From the NCBI GenBank assembly GCA_015501075.1, contig JADNYJ010000069.1:62001-126000 (forward strand): a DNA stretch of 64,000 bases, in the 5' to 3' direction. This stretch comes from Gymnopilus junonius (taxonomy: Eukaryota; Basidiomycota; Agaricomycetes; Agaricales; Galerinaceae). Shown one piece after another: positions 1 to 10,671 of this stretch. The translations under genes were made by a program, and so were the position numbers. The notes below the pieces were generated by a model that made no database searches, had not been told where the DNA came from, and saw only the letters and a list, made by a program, of their open reading frames with translations. How positions within the stretch are numbered: the stretch's first letter is position 1; each line of letters opens with the position of its first letter.

Positions 1-88
1 GAACATGAGTGACAGAGTCCTCGTAGCTCTACAACCTCAGATTCCCCTCAAACCCCTTTCCCAATCCATACCAAACAGATCCATTTCA
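1..88 (+). repeat. 3' end of the 5' LTR
   Basis: Direct repeat of 7673-7760. The six mismatches are all transitions. Four are CG in the 3' copy and TG or CA in this copy, the pattern expected from deamination of methylated CpG. It ends in CA, two bases before a TGG-starting primer-site candidate. Confidence 0.9.
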
Positions 89-90
89 TC

Positions 91-107
91 TGGAGCCCAC
101 CGCGAGG
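91..107 (+). other. candidate primer-binding site
   Basis: TGGAGCCCACCGCGAGG starts two bases after the 5' LTR end and opens with TGG, the complement of a tRNA CCA end, as usual for a minus-strand primer site. I could not match it to a specific tRNA; the T-arm register does not fit a complete tRNA 3' end, so the identity of the primer is open. Confidence 0.5.
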
Positions 108-302
108 GGGTTCTAGGTTTTTATTTGTTTCAAGCAGAAACTTAAAAACAAAATAGGCCCTACCCAGTCTTGATTTCCCCTTCTTTTTTTTTATCTAATC
201 AAGGGCAGCTGCACTAGCTCCTGTCTATTTTTTAGGTGCAGACCTGTTTAGGTCTTTTCTGGCCTCTACATTACTGTCAATTACACCACGGATTCCTTTT
301 AC

Positions 303-1973
303 ATGCCGGAGGACCAATCCATTGTCATGGATGCACCCATGGATCCCTTATTAACACCATCACCTGACAGAGAGTCACCTACACCTCCACGTTTTGTTGC
401 TGTAGACTGGTCAAGACTGGCCAGATATATAAATTTCGACCGTGCCATTGCAAACAGAACACAACTACCAGCACTCACAACTCTAATTATGCCAATCACA
501 ACACAAAATCAAACCAAGATGATGATGCCAGCATGTGGTCATGCCTTGGCACCCAAGTTTGATGGACAAGCAAATTCCTTGATGCAGTTTCTCAACCAAG
601 TTTACAAACTAGGCCAAGCAGCCTCTCTCACAGATGAAGAAATTATAGAATGGGCAATCATGTATGCCGAACCTGATGATGCTGAACTCTGGGAATGACA
701 GCCATCAGCAAATGGAAATGTATGGAAGACCTTTAAGGAAGAAATCGCCAAACTCTACCCTGGTGCAGACGGAGATTGGAAATATTCCATCACAGATCTA
801 CAACTGTTTGTAGAAGACAATGCAGCAGTGACGATTAAAAACCAAAACCAATTCAGAGAATATTATTGCACCTTTCTCAGGATGTCAACCTTCCTAAAAG
901 CGAAATCTCACCTATCAGACAGGGAAATTTCCAATTTATTTATGCAGGGTCTCCACATTGAGTTTAGGCATCAAGTACATGATCAGCTGCGAATTAAAAA
1001 ACCCAACCACCACCCAGATGATCCTTGGGAGTTAGGTGAAATTTACAAAGCAGCAATAATGATCGAACCTCGCCAACCTTCTGCAGCACTGGTCGCTGAA
1101 ATAGCCAAAGCAAAAACAACAGTCAAACAGGAAATTTACGATGCTTCAGGCCTAAATTCCAACAAGGACGACCCTAAATGGGATGCTCTCACCATGACTA
1201 TCATGAAAAAGTTGAAACTTGCACCTGGAAATAATTCCTCAGGTTACAGGCAACCCCCTCAAAATCCAGGGTGTGCATTCTGTTCAGACCTAGATCACTA
1301 TATCCAGCAGTGCCAGAAGCTCGTGGAATATATGTTGAACAGATGGTGCAGGCATGATCAGAACAACCAAATTGTGGTCGCTGACAGGTCAAAAGTCTCG
1401 CCAAGGCTTGCAAATGGGCAAAACATCAAGGAACGAATCAATAATTGGAGGATGGCGAACCCCAATGTGGCTACAGTGTCTACAAATATTGTTGAGGTAT
1501 GTGAAATAGCGTCAGCGAGCATTGAAGAGCTTGGTGACTCAGATTCGGAGGAGACATTCATCTCTCAATGTGAGGCAGATGAGCTGGAATTATTCCAAAC
1601 TCTTGCAGCTACGGCATCAAAAAGAGTTGAGGAAATGAGACAAAAATTAAGTGGTCAGGGTTTGAAACCCAGTGGTCCAAATATGCACAGCAAGACAAGT
1701 CAGATGAAGCCTTCCTACAGTGGAAAGGATGACATACCAAAACCAAATTTGACTCCCATATCGAAGGCACCCTATGCCAATCTATCGAGCTCTCCTCAAG
1801 CGAGTCATATGGTACCTCAATACAAATACGTTACACCTATAGAAGACCCAAAGGTTATCAGCGCTGTAGTCCAGAGAAGCCTGGAAAGCACAGTGACTCT
1901 TACCACAAAGGAATTGCTTGCTATTTCTCCTGACATCTGCAAGCAATTGAAGGAACTAATTTCAACCAAATGA
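303..1973 (+). pseudogene. gag: Gypsy gag (one internal stop)
   Basis: A single reading frame runs from 303 to 1973 and is broken only by a TGA at 696-698. The N-terminal part resembles the capsid region of fungal Gypsy gag. The C-terminal part carries a zinc knuckle, CAFCSDLDHYIQQC (C-x2-C-x4-H-x4-C), near 1268-1310, followed by an acidic, Ser/Pro-rich tail. Gag packages element RNA into virus-like particles. The lone TGA is compatible with a C-to-T change in an Arg CGA codon, but this is inference. Downstream pol follows in a shifted frame. Confidence 0.85.
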
Positions 1974-2139
1974 GTATCACCAATGGAAAGCAGTCTGATA
2001 GACATCAACCTAATTTCTAATGGAAATCGGCAAAATCGTCAGCAAGAAACAAACTCCACAGAGATGGGTGTACCTTGCCCGAAACAGACTCTAACCTTGT
2101 CGTGGCTAAGCATTCAGTGGAGCTGTGCACAATCGATGT

Positions 2140-2455
2140 TGAACTCGATGGTGGACTTATAGTCAAAGCACTCATTGACACTGGATCAATGATATTAATT
2201 TTACAAAGGGATAAATGGGAACAACTTGGCATACCAGTATGAGCTGACCACCTCATGCAGATGCAGACAGCCAACCTGTCGACCAATGACACAATGGGTC
2301 TTCTTCATAACCTACCAATAACAATTGGAGGTTACTGGTTTTATGTACAAGTACAGGTGGTTGATGATGCACCATATGAACTGCTCTTAGGATTGCCGTT
2401 TTTCACCTTAACCGAAGGATCCTCAAGGTCTCCTCAGATGGATCGATCCACCTGA
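2140..2455 (+). pseudogene. Gypsy aspartic protease domain
   Basis: The frame contains the retropepsin active-site motif ALIDTGS near 2168-2188 and the flap/end motif LLGLPFF near 2384-2405, separated by about 70 codons as in retroviral-type proteases. A TGA at 2240-2242 interrupts the frame between them. The protease cleaves the Gag-Pol polyprotein. Because of the stop this copy is not functional. Confidence 0.8.
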
Positions 2456-2799
2456 TGCTTGAAGACCCTAATATGGGCACTGTCATATTGGTTCCTACCA
2501 AGGAAAGAAAGCAGTCAACTAGAGAAAAACAGTCAACCACTGTTTGAGTCAGATATGTGGATGTGGCACCTGTCAAAAACATGGACAGCAGTGATGAAAA
2601 TGAAGTCAAAGACTTACCAGAATTGTGGGATGTATCCAATGATGAAGACAAAATGTACAAACTGCAAATAAATTGCGTGATGGCCGAGGATGACCTGCCA
2701 GGGTTAGAAAGTGTCTCAGACAATGAGGACGACTATCAGAACATTTTTTGATGATGAAGGAAATGATGAATACGTACCTCGAGACACCGAGGAAGAGGA

Positions 2800-4160
2800 G
2801 TGTCAAGGGGATATCCATCCAAACTTGCTCAGTACCTGTTTGGTTCTATAGAAAACATGCAACAGGTACTCGACGTCGACATCATGGACAAACCAGATGG
2901 AACTGGGTATGAAATATACCTTCGAGACAAGACATGGGATGTACTAGCATATAAAAAGGTCGAAAACCGAGTGAAGCCAGTGGCCACTACACTTCCCGAA
3001 GACTTCAGAATAGTACGCAAAGTTCCTTCGGATCCGCTAGCCGAGTTGCCGAGTTGCCGGAGCCCGCCGAAATTTGAGCCTGGGAAACGGTACACAGAAG
3101 ATCGAAAACAAAGCATGAAAGTCAATAAGGATGGATTCCTCTGGCCGGAAGAAGAAAAACTCGTCCACTACATCCTCAGAGTGCAAGAACAAGGGTTTGC
3201 ATGGGATGAGACAGAGAAAGGAAAGTTTTCATCCGACTATTTCGAGCCAGTGGTAATTCCCACTATTGAGCACATACCGTGGGTACTATGGAATATTCCG
3301 ATCCCGCATGGAATGTTTGACCAAGTTCGTCATGTCATCAAAGCAAAAATAGCATCGGGCATCTATGAGCCGTCCAACTCGTCCTACCGTTCGTTGGTTT
3401 GCTGTAACCAAGAAAGATGGCAAATCTATCCATCTAGTCCATGATCTGCAACCCCTAAATCAGATATCCATCAGGGACAGCGGAATGCCACCTCATGTCG
3501 AACCCTACGCCGAGTCTTTTGGTGGTTGAGCCTGTTACGGGATGTTCGATCTATTTGTGGGATTCGATCAATGGGCGCTGGCTGTCAAATCTCGGGACCT
3601 GACCACTTTTCAGACACCCCTCGGAACGTTTTGACTTACCTCAATTCCAATGGGCTATACCAATTCAATGCAAATTCAACACGGAGATACGACCTTTCTT
3701 TTGCAAGACAAATCCCTCACATAACATTCCTTTCATCGACATGTGCCTGTGAAAGGGCCTATCTCACGGTACGAGCTTCCTGATGGACATACGAGACTAT
3801 TCCCGAAACTCAGGAATATGCCGCTTCATGTGGGAACACCTCAACAATGTAAACCGGATTATTCAATGTATCAAGCACTGGCGAACTTTCTCTGGCCCCA
3901 AATCAAGCCTTTGCACAGAGTCAGCAATTATCATCAGGAACCACTGCACCTATGATGGTCGAGTCCCACTCGAATCTCGAGTACAGAAAATTCTCGACTG
4001 GCCAGTCTGTGGATCTCTCATGGAGGTCCGAGGTTTTCTCGGGACACTGGGAACTATTGCATATTCATAAAAGACTATGCAAAGCATGCGAAAACTTAGT
4101 GGATCTGACATGGAAAGATGTGCCTTTCAAGTTTGAAAATGACAACTAATGGCTATGGAA
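2800..4160 (+). pseudogene. Gypsy reverse transcriptase domain, multiply frameshifted
   Basis: Frame pieces carry the RT landmarks in order: the N-terminal connection region (2800-3440), a KKDGK...LVHDLQPLN block (about 3410-3460), YGMFDLFVGFDQ (about 3535-3570) and a PMGYTNS-like block (about 3648-3668). The catalytic YxDD-type box near 3732-3745 reads FID and then runs off frame, consistent with loss of one base at the second Asp. Several stops and frame changes elsewhere confirm a dead copy. Confidence 0.85.
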
Positions 4161-4203
4161 AAACTCAAGGTTCTCATGGCATCATGCCTGGCAATCAAGG
4201 CTA

Positions 4204-4626
4204 TTGACTATGACTCTGGAAAGCGAAGTTATTCTAGCAGTTGACTCATCGTGGATGCAGTCGGATATATTCTCTCTCAGCTCGGACTGGAATAACAAGC
4301 GATACCCTTCGCTTTTGGGGTCTATTAGTGGAACAAGTGTGAACAGCAGTACTCTCAGGCTAAAATTGAGCTGTATGGTCTATTTCGAGCTTTAAAGGAT
4401 GTACAGCTCTATATCATTGGCATCAAAATCTGGTGGTCGAAGTCATGCGAAATATATTAAAGGAATGATCAATAATCTGGACGTGGTCCCAAATGTGGCT
4501 GCCAATCGCTGGGCTTGCTGGAATCCTGCTTTTCAATTTTACACTTCGGCACGTACCAGGAAAGGATCATGCTGCTGCGGATGGGCTTTCTCGATGACCT
4601 GCTTCAGAAAAGGACTCACCAAATAA
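4204..4626 (+). pseudogene. Gypsy RNase H domain, frameshifted
   Basis: ILAVDSSW near 4225-4255 matches the first acidic block of retroelement RNase H, and the region ends with LRHVPGKDHAAADGLSR-type coding near 4540-4595, a very characteristic Gypsy RNase H/integrase junction motif. The frame changes at least three times. RNase H would degrade the RNA strand of the RNA:DNA hybrid. Confidence 0.8.
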
Positions 4627-4854
4627 AGAAGATATCGACTCGTGGATTGACAAAGCTAATTGCTTTGCTATCCAACTTTTAAATTGGGTTCCGCCCATTT
4701 TGATGCAGCCCGAAAATAGGGCAGAATACACCGTTACATCGCTTTTCACTGTCCTGATGACTTCAAGCAATTCTTCTGAGATTCCTCGCCATGAAAAGGC
4801 AGTGGCTCGCGACCTACTCATAAATCAAATCAAATTATTTCTCGAAGATCCAGT

Positions 4855-6153
4855 ATGACCCCGGAAATGAATGAATTTCCTTCTCACGTTTTGTTCGCCA
4901 AGCTTCAGATTTTTTTGTGGCTAACGGTCGGCTTGTGGAAGAAGGATCGAAATGGCTGTCACCAAATTTACGTCCCACCTGAGAAGCATCTGGCTTTAAT
5001 TGTCCAAGTGCATGATAAGCTCAGACATAAAGGTGTTTTTTCCATCCAATTCCAGCCTTCTGAACTTTCTGGTGGCCATTTCTGGAACAGGATGTAAAAT
5101 GGTTTGTTAAAACCTGCCATGAATGTCAAACTCGCCAACTTCGAAAGCTTCCAGATTCTGCCAACTGTTCCTACACCACGGGGTCTATTCCCGAAAAGCA
5201 TATATTGACATGATGCTGATGCCAAAAGCAAAAGGCTACCGATATATTGTGGCACGCACTGGCTCTCTTACAGCATACCCAGAGTGGTTCTATGCTCCAC
5301 AAGGAAAATGCTATCCGCAATTGGTAAATTATTTTCAATGAGATACCTATGCCTGTTGGGGAGCAGTCGAAGAAATTGTCATGGATAACGCCCCTCAATA
5401 CATTCAAGCAGTCGAATTTCTGGTCGAAAAATATCACATTCATTATATTCGCATTTCGCCCTACAACTCGAAGGCCCAAGGACCTATTGAACCGTCACTT
5501 TGATGTCTGGGAGTCCATCATAAAAGCTGCCGAGGGAGATGAATCCCGATGGCCTGATGTTGCTCCATCAGTATTCTGGGCGAACGGGTAACCATTCACA
5601 AAGGAACCGGATATTCACCTTTCTATTTAGCACACGAATTGAACCTCTCTTGCCGTTTGATCTCGTGGAAGCTACTTACCTCGCTCCTCCACCAAATGAC
5701 ATTCTTTCAACTGAAGACCTAATAGCCCAACATGCCATCATGCTCCAAAAATGACCTCAAGAGCTTGAACTTGTAAAAAGGAAAGTTATCTCAGCATGAT
5801 GGGCAGCAGTCAAAGCAAAAGAAAAGAACCACATTGCGCAAAAGGAAGTTCTCACTTTAAACCTGGAGCATTAGTCCTTGTTCGAAATTCCATGGTTGAC
5901 AAGGATTTAGGAAGCAAGACTAAGCCGTGCTACTTTGGTCCTATGGTTGTTGTATGTAAAAACCAGGGGCGGTTCCTTCATGCTCGCCGATCTAGATGGC
6001 TCCCTGTCCAAGCTATGCTATGCTGCCTTTCGACTTTTCCCCTATTTTCCACGGTTCATGCACTCTGTCCCCGTTACATGCATTGTCAAACTATCAGAAG
6101 AAGAACTCAAGAATATGGAGGAGAACGACGATGATGCTTATGAAACCGACTAA
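4855..6153 (+). pseudogene. Gypsy integrase with GPY/F-like C-terminus
   Basis: An HHCC zinc-binding segment is recognisable in pieces (HDKLRHKG near 5010-5033, CHECQTRQL near 5116-5145). The DDE core follows (YIDMMLMPKAKG near 5201-5235; VMDNAPQYIQ near 5378-5410). The C-terminal part has KPGALVLVRNS near 5860-5892 and an FGPMVV-like block near 5935, and ends at a TAA at 6151-6153 after an acidic tail. Frameshifts and stops separate the pieces, so no active integrase is encoded. Confidence 0.85.
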
Positions 6154-6246
6154 ATCTGCAACGTTGCAGAGAAATTTTAAAAGTACCAGTATTTTTTATT
6201 ACATTCATCTCGCCTTTCGATTCAACACTTTAATTTCCTTCCAAAT

Positions 6247-7260
6247 TTATTTTAAAACCATTTCTCTTTCTCTCCACCATTGTCCTCTACTGCCTCCCAT
6301 GCAAGCGATATTCAAACTGCTGCTCCAGTCCCTCAATATGATTTCGGAGGGCCCCACCTCTCCGCCAAGACGGCTCGGCTCCAAACCAGTTGCCACTCTA
6401 CTCGCCCTACCATCCTCACGGAGAACCTCCTCAGCCAACTCCAGAATGCGAAGAGCCCTCACAAAAAGTTCATCCAGCTCTCCCCTGGCCGATACCACCA
6501 TCTGCTCAACTATACCCATCAACCGATCCGAAAATTCAGTTCCAATATCCTCGATCTCAGTCATGCCCGAACAGAGAGTCTGAAGATAATGGAGGTATGG
6601 TTCCGCCTTGTCGATATCAACGTCAGATTTCTGGAATGCACGGATGATGAAGGCCTCTTTCAGAATGTTGACAAAAGACACGTCAGTGACGATGTTGCCT
6701 CCGAGATCAAGCATTGCCTCCTTCATTCGGACAGCTCTTTTGAGAGGTCCGAGCAGCCCTGGAAAAAGTGGATCAACACACTGTCTGGTAGTCCCGAGGG
6801 AGGCCATCCTAATGGCGATACTCCTCGCATCGGCCTTCTCCTGAACAAAAGATCTTCTGACAGCTTCGCGTATGTCGTCCAAAACTCGGTGATTGCGGAG
6901 CAGTATGGGAACAGCTTCTCCTCGTCCAGGATTCTCCATGACATCATCATCAGTTTCGTTGTCACTCAGAATGTAGCTTGCCTGCTGTTGCACTTCGGAG
7001 TCAGGTGGAGTGGGATACACAAGATCAGGAAGTATGCTATCCTGAATGGCCTGCATGGTGATGGCGAAGTTCGAAAATTTCGATGGTTGGACACTGATGG
7101 GGACGTCAGTTTTAAAAGTCCCTGGGAGATGTGGAGCATGCGCTCCGACTGCACGGAAAATCGGTATACGCACGATCCGACAGTTGTTCCAGGTTCGCCC
7201 GAAAAGACGCGCCAACGCCAAGCACGATAAATGGACAACATCGAGGTACAAACTATACAT
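6247..7260 (-). CDS. antisense ORF inside the Gypsy element, function unknown
   Basis: An uninterrupted frame of 337 codons lies on the strand opposite gag-pol, between integrase and the 3' LTR. The predicted protein is rich in charged and aliphatic residues with long helical stretches (for example LDDIREAVRRSF, ELDELFVRALRILE). It has an acidic segment (SDNETDDDV) about 100 residues from its start, and a plausible internal start at MQAIQDSIL. The + strand is also open here (6280-7230) with exactly register-aligned codons, which follows if this strand avoids TTA, CTA and TCA codons, as GC-biased fungal genes tend to. Every pol domain on the other strand is broken, so the intactness is striking. 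I recognise no domain. It could be a captured host gene fragment or an element accessory gene. Confidence 0.5.
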   Translation of the reverse strand: MYSLYLDVVHLSCLALARLFGRTWNNCRIVRIPIFRAVGAHAPHLPGTFKTDVPISVQPSKFSNFAITMQAIQDSILPDLVYPTPPDSEVQQQASYILSDNETDDDVMENPGRGEAVPILLRNHRVLDDIREAVRRSFVQEKADARSIAIRMASLGTTRQCVDPLFPGLLGPLKRAVRMKEAMLDLGGNIVTDVSFVNILKEAFIIRAFQKSDVDIDKAEPYLHYLQTLCSGMTEIEDIGTEFSDRLMGIVEQMVVSARGELDELFVRALRILELAEEVLREDGRASRVATGLEPSRLGGEVGPSEIILRDWSSSLNIACMGGSRGQWWREREMVLK

Positions 7261-7509
7261 CCGATTCTATTTTCGACGATTTAATTATCCGCTGGCATCA
7301 GCAACGACTCAACGCCGCGATCCTTCCTAATTGGTACAAATATGGTGCCCCCTTTCTTTTACTTTACCTCCCCTTCATGATGAGAATCTCATATTCAGCC
7401 CCTTTATTTGATCACCACTCAGTTTATTTGCTAATCACCAACTACTCAGCAGCTAAAATTTTCGTCACTAGATAAAATTTCGGTAGAATATTTCTAGCTA
7501 GACAAGTAT

Positions 7510-7521
7510 AAAAAAGAGGAA
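7510..7521 (+). other. polypurine tract candidate
   Basis: AAAAAAGAGGAA immediately precedes TGTAGTAGCC, the inferred first bases of the 3' LTR. A purine run at this position primes plus-strand synthesis in LTR elements. Confidence 0.6.
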
Positions 7522-7760
7522 TGTAGTAGCCAGAAAAATTCTCTAGTGAATATCACCCCCCGATTTCCACTCACACACTCGAAACTGTAAACGTTCAGTC
7601 TCATTTTATTACAGATAATCTTATCATCATTACATAACTCAACCCATTTCGTTCTACTTGAACAAATTCCTAGAACACGAGTGACGGAGTCCTCGTAGCT
7701 CTACAACCTCAGATCCCCCTCAAACCCCTTTCCCAATCCGTACCAAACGGATTCATTTCA
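7522..7760 (+). repeat. 3' LTR of the Gypsy element
   Basis: The 3' boundary is fixed by the repeat with bases 1-88 and ends in CA at 7760. The 5' boundary is inferred from TG after a polypurine tract, giving a 239-bp LTR bounded by TG...CA. The 5' copy is truncated, so the start cannot be confirmed here. Confidence 0.7.
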
Positions 7761-8124
7761 GTATGGAGGAGAAAGCGGCGGGGGTTGGAATTGGAAGAAT
7801 GGCCTTTGCCAGTGTAAATGCTCAAATGACCCTCAATGCGACGGGCTGGTGAAGGAAGGAGAGCGTAAAAAGAATTGGTGTCCGCCAGCACAAGCTGTCG
7901 TTGACCAACTTGACGTTCAACAAGGGACAAATAAGTTGATGAGGGAAGAGGATCAAGAACGATTTCCGATCGTGTGTGAAGGGTGCGTATGAAAGAAGGC
8001 TATACTTGTCCTGAGACTGCAGACAGCGAATTGGCATTGAATTAATTGATTTTGGGCAAGAAGAGTGCCATGGAACGAATTACAAAGTGTAAGTAGATTT
8101 ATCCAGGTTTCAACTTCAGCCTCT
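7761..8124. other. intergenic spacer between Gypsy element and AA9 gene
   Basis: Includes the 3' untranslated region of the AA9 gene transcribed leftwards. I see no further gene or repeat. Confidence 0.5.
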
Positions 8125-9676
8125 TCAGTTTGTGCATTGTGAGTAGTAGGCTAACGCCATGACAGTTAATGGAATGATTCATCTTTCCGGAGATGAAAAA
8201 CTTACGGTTGAGTACATGGCATGTGCCCTGAGCGCAAACGGTCCCGCCACTATGATTAAAACAAATCAGCTCAGCAGTAATTAGATTAGACCTTCGAGAC
8301 GCTTACGTCCATCCAGTCTAGATAAGAAAGTGGAATCAGCAATTGAATATGAATGAAAAAAGACATTCTGCTTACACCACCGCATTGTCCATACAAGGGA
8401 ACGGTGCCTACAGACGTAGGAGTTGTAGTAGGCGGTGTGGTTGTAGGCGTGGTGGTTGTAGGCTTGGTGGTGGGGTAGTAGTCGGCGTGGTAGTAGGCGT
8501 ACCAACAGGAGTCGTCGTAGGAGTATTGCTACCCCAGGTAGGTTCGTTGGAACAGTGGTAGGAACAGTCGTCGGTTGGAGTGCAGTGTTCCATGTCGCGG
8601 TTGTTGGATAGGGGGTGTTGGCAATTGCGGGGACAGCTGTGCCGTATGGAGTGGGCCCTGGAACTACAAGCATAATTTTATCGTAAGCACAAAGAGGAGC
8701 GTTGAGTAAAGGTAGATACTCACTTGCGTACGTGGTCAGGGAGGTGTAGATGTTTATGAGAATGCCGGGGTCTGAAGCACTGTATGCGCCGGGAATTTTA
8801 ACGGTCGGTGGCTTCGCGGATCCAGACCCAGAGACGCTGAGCTGGTAGCAAGACATGTAGAATTGAGCGCCGCCAAGGGAGCTTGCTACGTGAAGGGCTA
8901 TCAAAGCAGATGCACGGTAATTAGTTCAGTAGCAACGTAAAATAAAGAGAAATGGAGCCGACCAATGACTTCAGCGCGTAGGAGGTAGTTTCCAGGAGCG
9001 ATGTCAGAGGGAATAGTGAACGAGTAATGGCCGCAATTGTCCTATAGAGTAGATATCTGAGAGGTAATTCCAAACAGGAAGTAATTGGCACTGACATTGA
9101 GAACTTCTGTTCCCCAATAATCCGGGCTTCTGAAGGGAGCCCGATTTCGGAAATTTTGAACCAGCTGGCACTAGGCCCATCAGCAGAGACAGCATCGCTG
9201 ACTGCGGCCATATAGATCTACAATTCAAACAGCTTAGGAAAAACGATTTCACTGCGAACAGAACTCTAACCTGAACAGGGCCATAATGGTCACCTCCGAT
9301 AGCTTCATTGGCACATGAGCGGTCGCCGGGTTGTTGATGCATCTCAACAGTGATGACGTCGCCAGCTGCAGTGAATGGACGCATCAGACAAGCTGGATTT
9401 CAGAACAGAATGCAGTCAAACCTTGTACTGGGCAAAGATTTGGGCTGGTACCGTGAATGTTGCAAGTTAGATCCTAAAAGCAGAATAGATAAGAATATAT
9501 TCTTCCATAGGCATGCTGAAACTCACAGAGCTCGTAACATCTGTAACGGGATTGTTGCTGGCTGGTAAACGAACACAGGAGGATCCAGCATCGACGCCGT
9601 TAATCCAAAGCTCCTGGAATGTGGCATGGGCGGCCGCAGAGGCAATCAGTGCCGCAGTCGCGATAAGGGAACGCAT
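8125..9676 (-). CDS. AA9 lytic polysaccharide monooxygenase with C-terminal CBM1
   Basis: Copper enzyme that oxidatively cleaves cellulose outside the cell. My model has eleven exons: 9527-9676, 9422-9473, 9271-9365, 9092-9217, 8963-9041, 8724-8897, 8533-8663, 8376-8462, 8307-8317, 8206-8249 and 8125-8150. They sum to 975 nt (324 aa) in one frame. Residues 1-16 are a signal peptide; the mature protein starts HATFQELWING, giving the N-terminal copper His. The second brace His is about residue 94 (GDHYGPVQ). H170, Q179 and Y181 (GGAQFYMSCYQL) fit the axial site. YAIPGPTPYG closes the catalytic domain. A Thr/Pro linker leads to a CBM1 (about 288-324) with YGQCGG, CAQGTC and NPYYSQC. The first half of the linker shifts frame and needs a 70-bp intron to stay open. 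The gene appears intact. Family is certain, exon borders good. Confidence 0.93.
8307..8317 (-). other. 11-nt micro-exon within the CBM1 coding region
   Basis: The bases ACTGGATGGAC (minus strand) are flanked by a CTAG acceptor and a GTAAGC donor. Including them gives CGG-TGWTGGTVC across the junctions, exactly the CBM1 consensus, and keeps frame. Leaving them out removes the conserved aromatic and breaks the frame. Confidence 0.85.
8463..8532 (-). other. 70-bp GT-AG intron (or frame-broken linker segment) in AA9 gene
   Basis: Splicing GTAGCA...CCAAG joins NLPG to PTTTTP in frame. The donor is weak. In another frame the segment itself reads TPTTTPVGTPTTTPTTTPPP, so it looks like former linker coding. 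Its length is not a multiple of three, so retention would destroy the CBM1 frame. Confidence 0.55.
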
Positions 9677-9737
9677 CTTGAGAAGGGTAGTTTAAAATCA
9701 GTACCGTGAGGCTAAGAAAGCCAAGATGTTAACCGGT

Positions 9738-9744
9738 TATATAT
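9738..9744 (-). promoter_or_regulatory. TATA box of the AA9 gene
   Basis: TATATAA on the minus strand, about 62 bp upstream of the AA9 start codon, a normal fungal core-promoter spacing. Confidence 0.6.
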
Positions 9745-10671
9745 GATATTCACTGACCTTGTACACTTCGGAGAATGTCAGGCGAAGTCGGAAAAATTGG
9801 GATTCGGAAGCGTTTTTCGAGGCACACTTCCCGCGCAGGTTCTGGCTCGAAGGTCTCAAGATAGGCGTCAGAATGTTTTAGGCTTGTGGATTCTACTATG
9901 GCATTGAAGTTGAATGACTCGGGGAAACAGGGTCGACCACGCGACTATGTGATCTGACGAGGGAAGTAGTATCTCTTGAAAAATCTCGGAAAGAGAGACA
10001 ACGACACTCACATCGCGGATTCTGAGGTCATCCGCCAAGCCCAACGGTACGAAATCGGTCATTTCATGACTTCTTCGGAGCGACAGAAAGCCACCGTACG
10101 TTGACCGTTTCCGTGACGCGTGGCATTTGCCCAAAGGCCGAAAATTAAAATGGAGAATATAGTCTCCAGGTTGCAACGTATATCCCCTAATCTTTGAATA
10201 CGACTGCAACCTTTGTGAGGAATGAAAGTGGGTATTGTTGAGGGCATGGGCGGTCAGAAAATGAAGCTGAAAGTGGGCCAAAAGGATGGTTGTACGTAGG
10301 TGACTGGTGACAAGCCAAGGCGTGGGATAAATGAATGGAAGCTCGGATCATGATACTCTGCGGATGACAAATGGTGGACTTGTACCGCTCAGCTTTCAAA
10401 TAGATAGATATGAAATTGTTGAAGGATCTGGGCATATTTAGTTTCAACTAGGGAGTGCTTTTCCATGCCAATCGTATGCTGTGTTGCTAGAGTTAATGAC
10501 GGGCCTGATCAACATCTTTTTCAGGAAGATTTTTATTTCTTTTCGAAAACATATTCACTTTGCACAAGCACGTATCTATCTAATGAACGGCGGAACCTTA
10601 AATGAATAAAGTAGAGCAGTGGACTAAAGAACCGGCGACGTCCACTGATTTAGCCGAGCACGGTTAGGAGA
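9745..10671. other. upstream region of AA9 gene, no gene seen
   Basis: Open frames here are short or low-quality shadows. I see no domain, repeat or RNA. Confidence 0.4.

Larger units (their letters stand above)
1..7760 (+). mobile_element. Ty3/Gypsy LTR retrotransposon, degenerate, 5' LTR cut by window start
   Basis: The first 88 bases recur at 7673-7760 (82/88 identical), marking the ends of the two LTRs. Between them the + strand encodes, in order, gag with a CCHC knuckle, an aspartic protease, reverse transcriptase, RNase H and integrase with a GPY-like tail; RT and RNase H before integrase is the Ty3/Gypsy order. Every pol domain is interrupted by stops or frameshifts, so the copy cannot make its own pol. 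An intact ORF on the opposite strand lies downstream of integrase. The element ends 365 bp from the stop codon of the AA9 gene. No target-site duplication can be checked because the left flank is outside the window. Confidence 0.93.

Noticed and set aside
6280..7230. 316-codon + strand ORF opposite the antisense ORF
   Set aside because: Ser/His/Lys-rich composition without protein-like patterning; its openness is explained by missing TTA, CTA and TCA codons on the minus strand.
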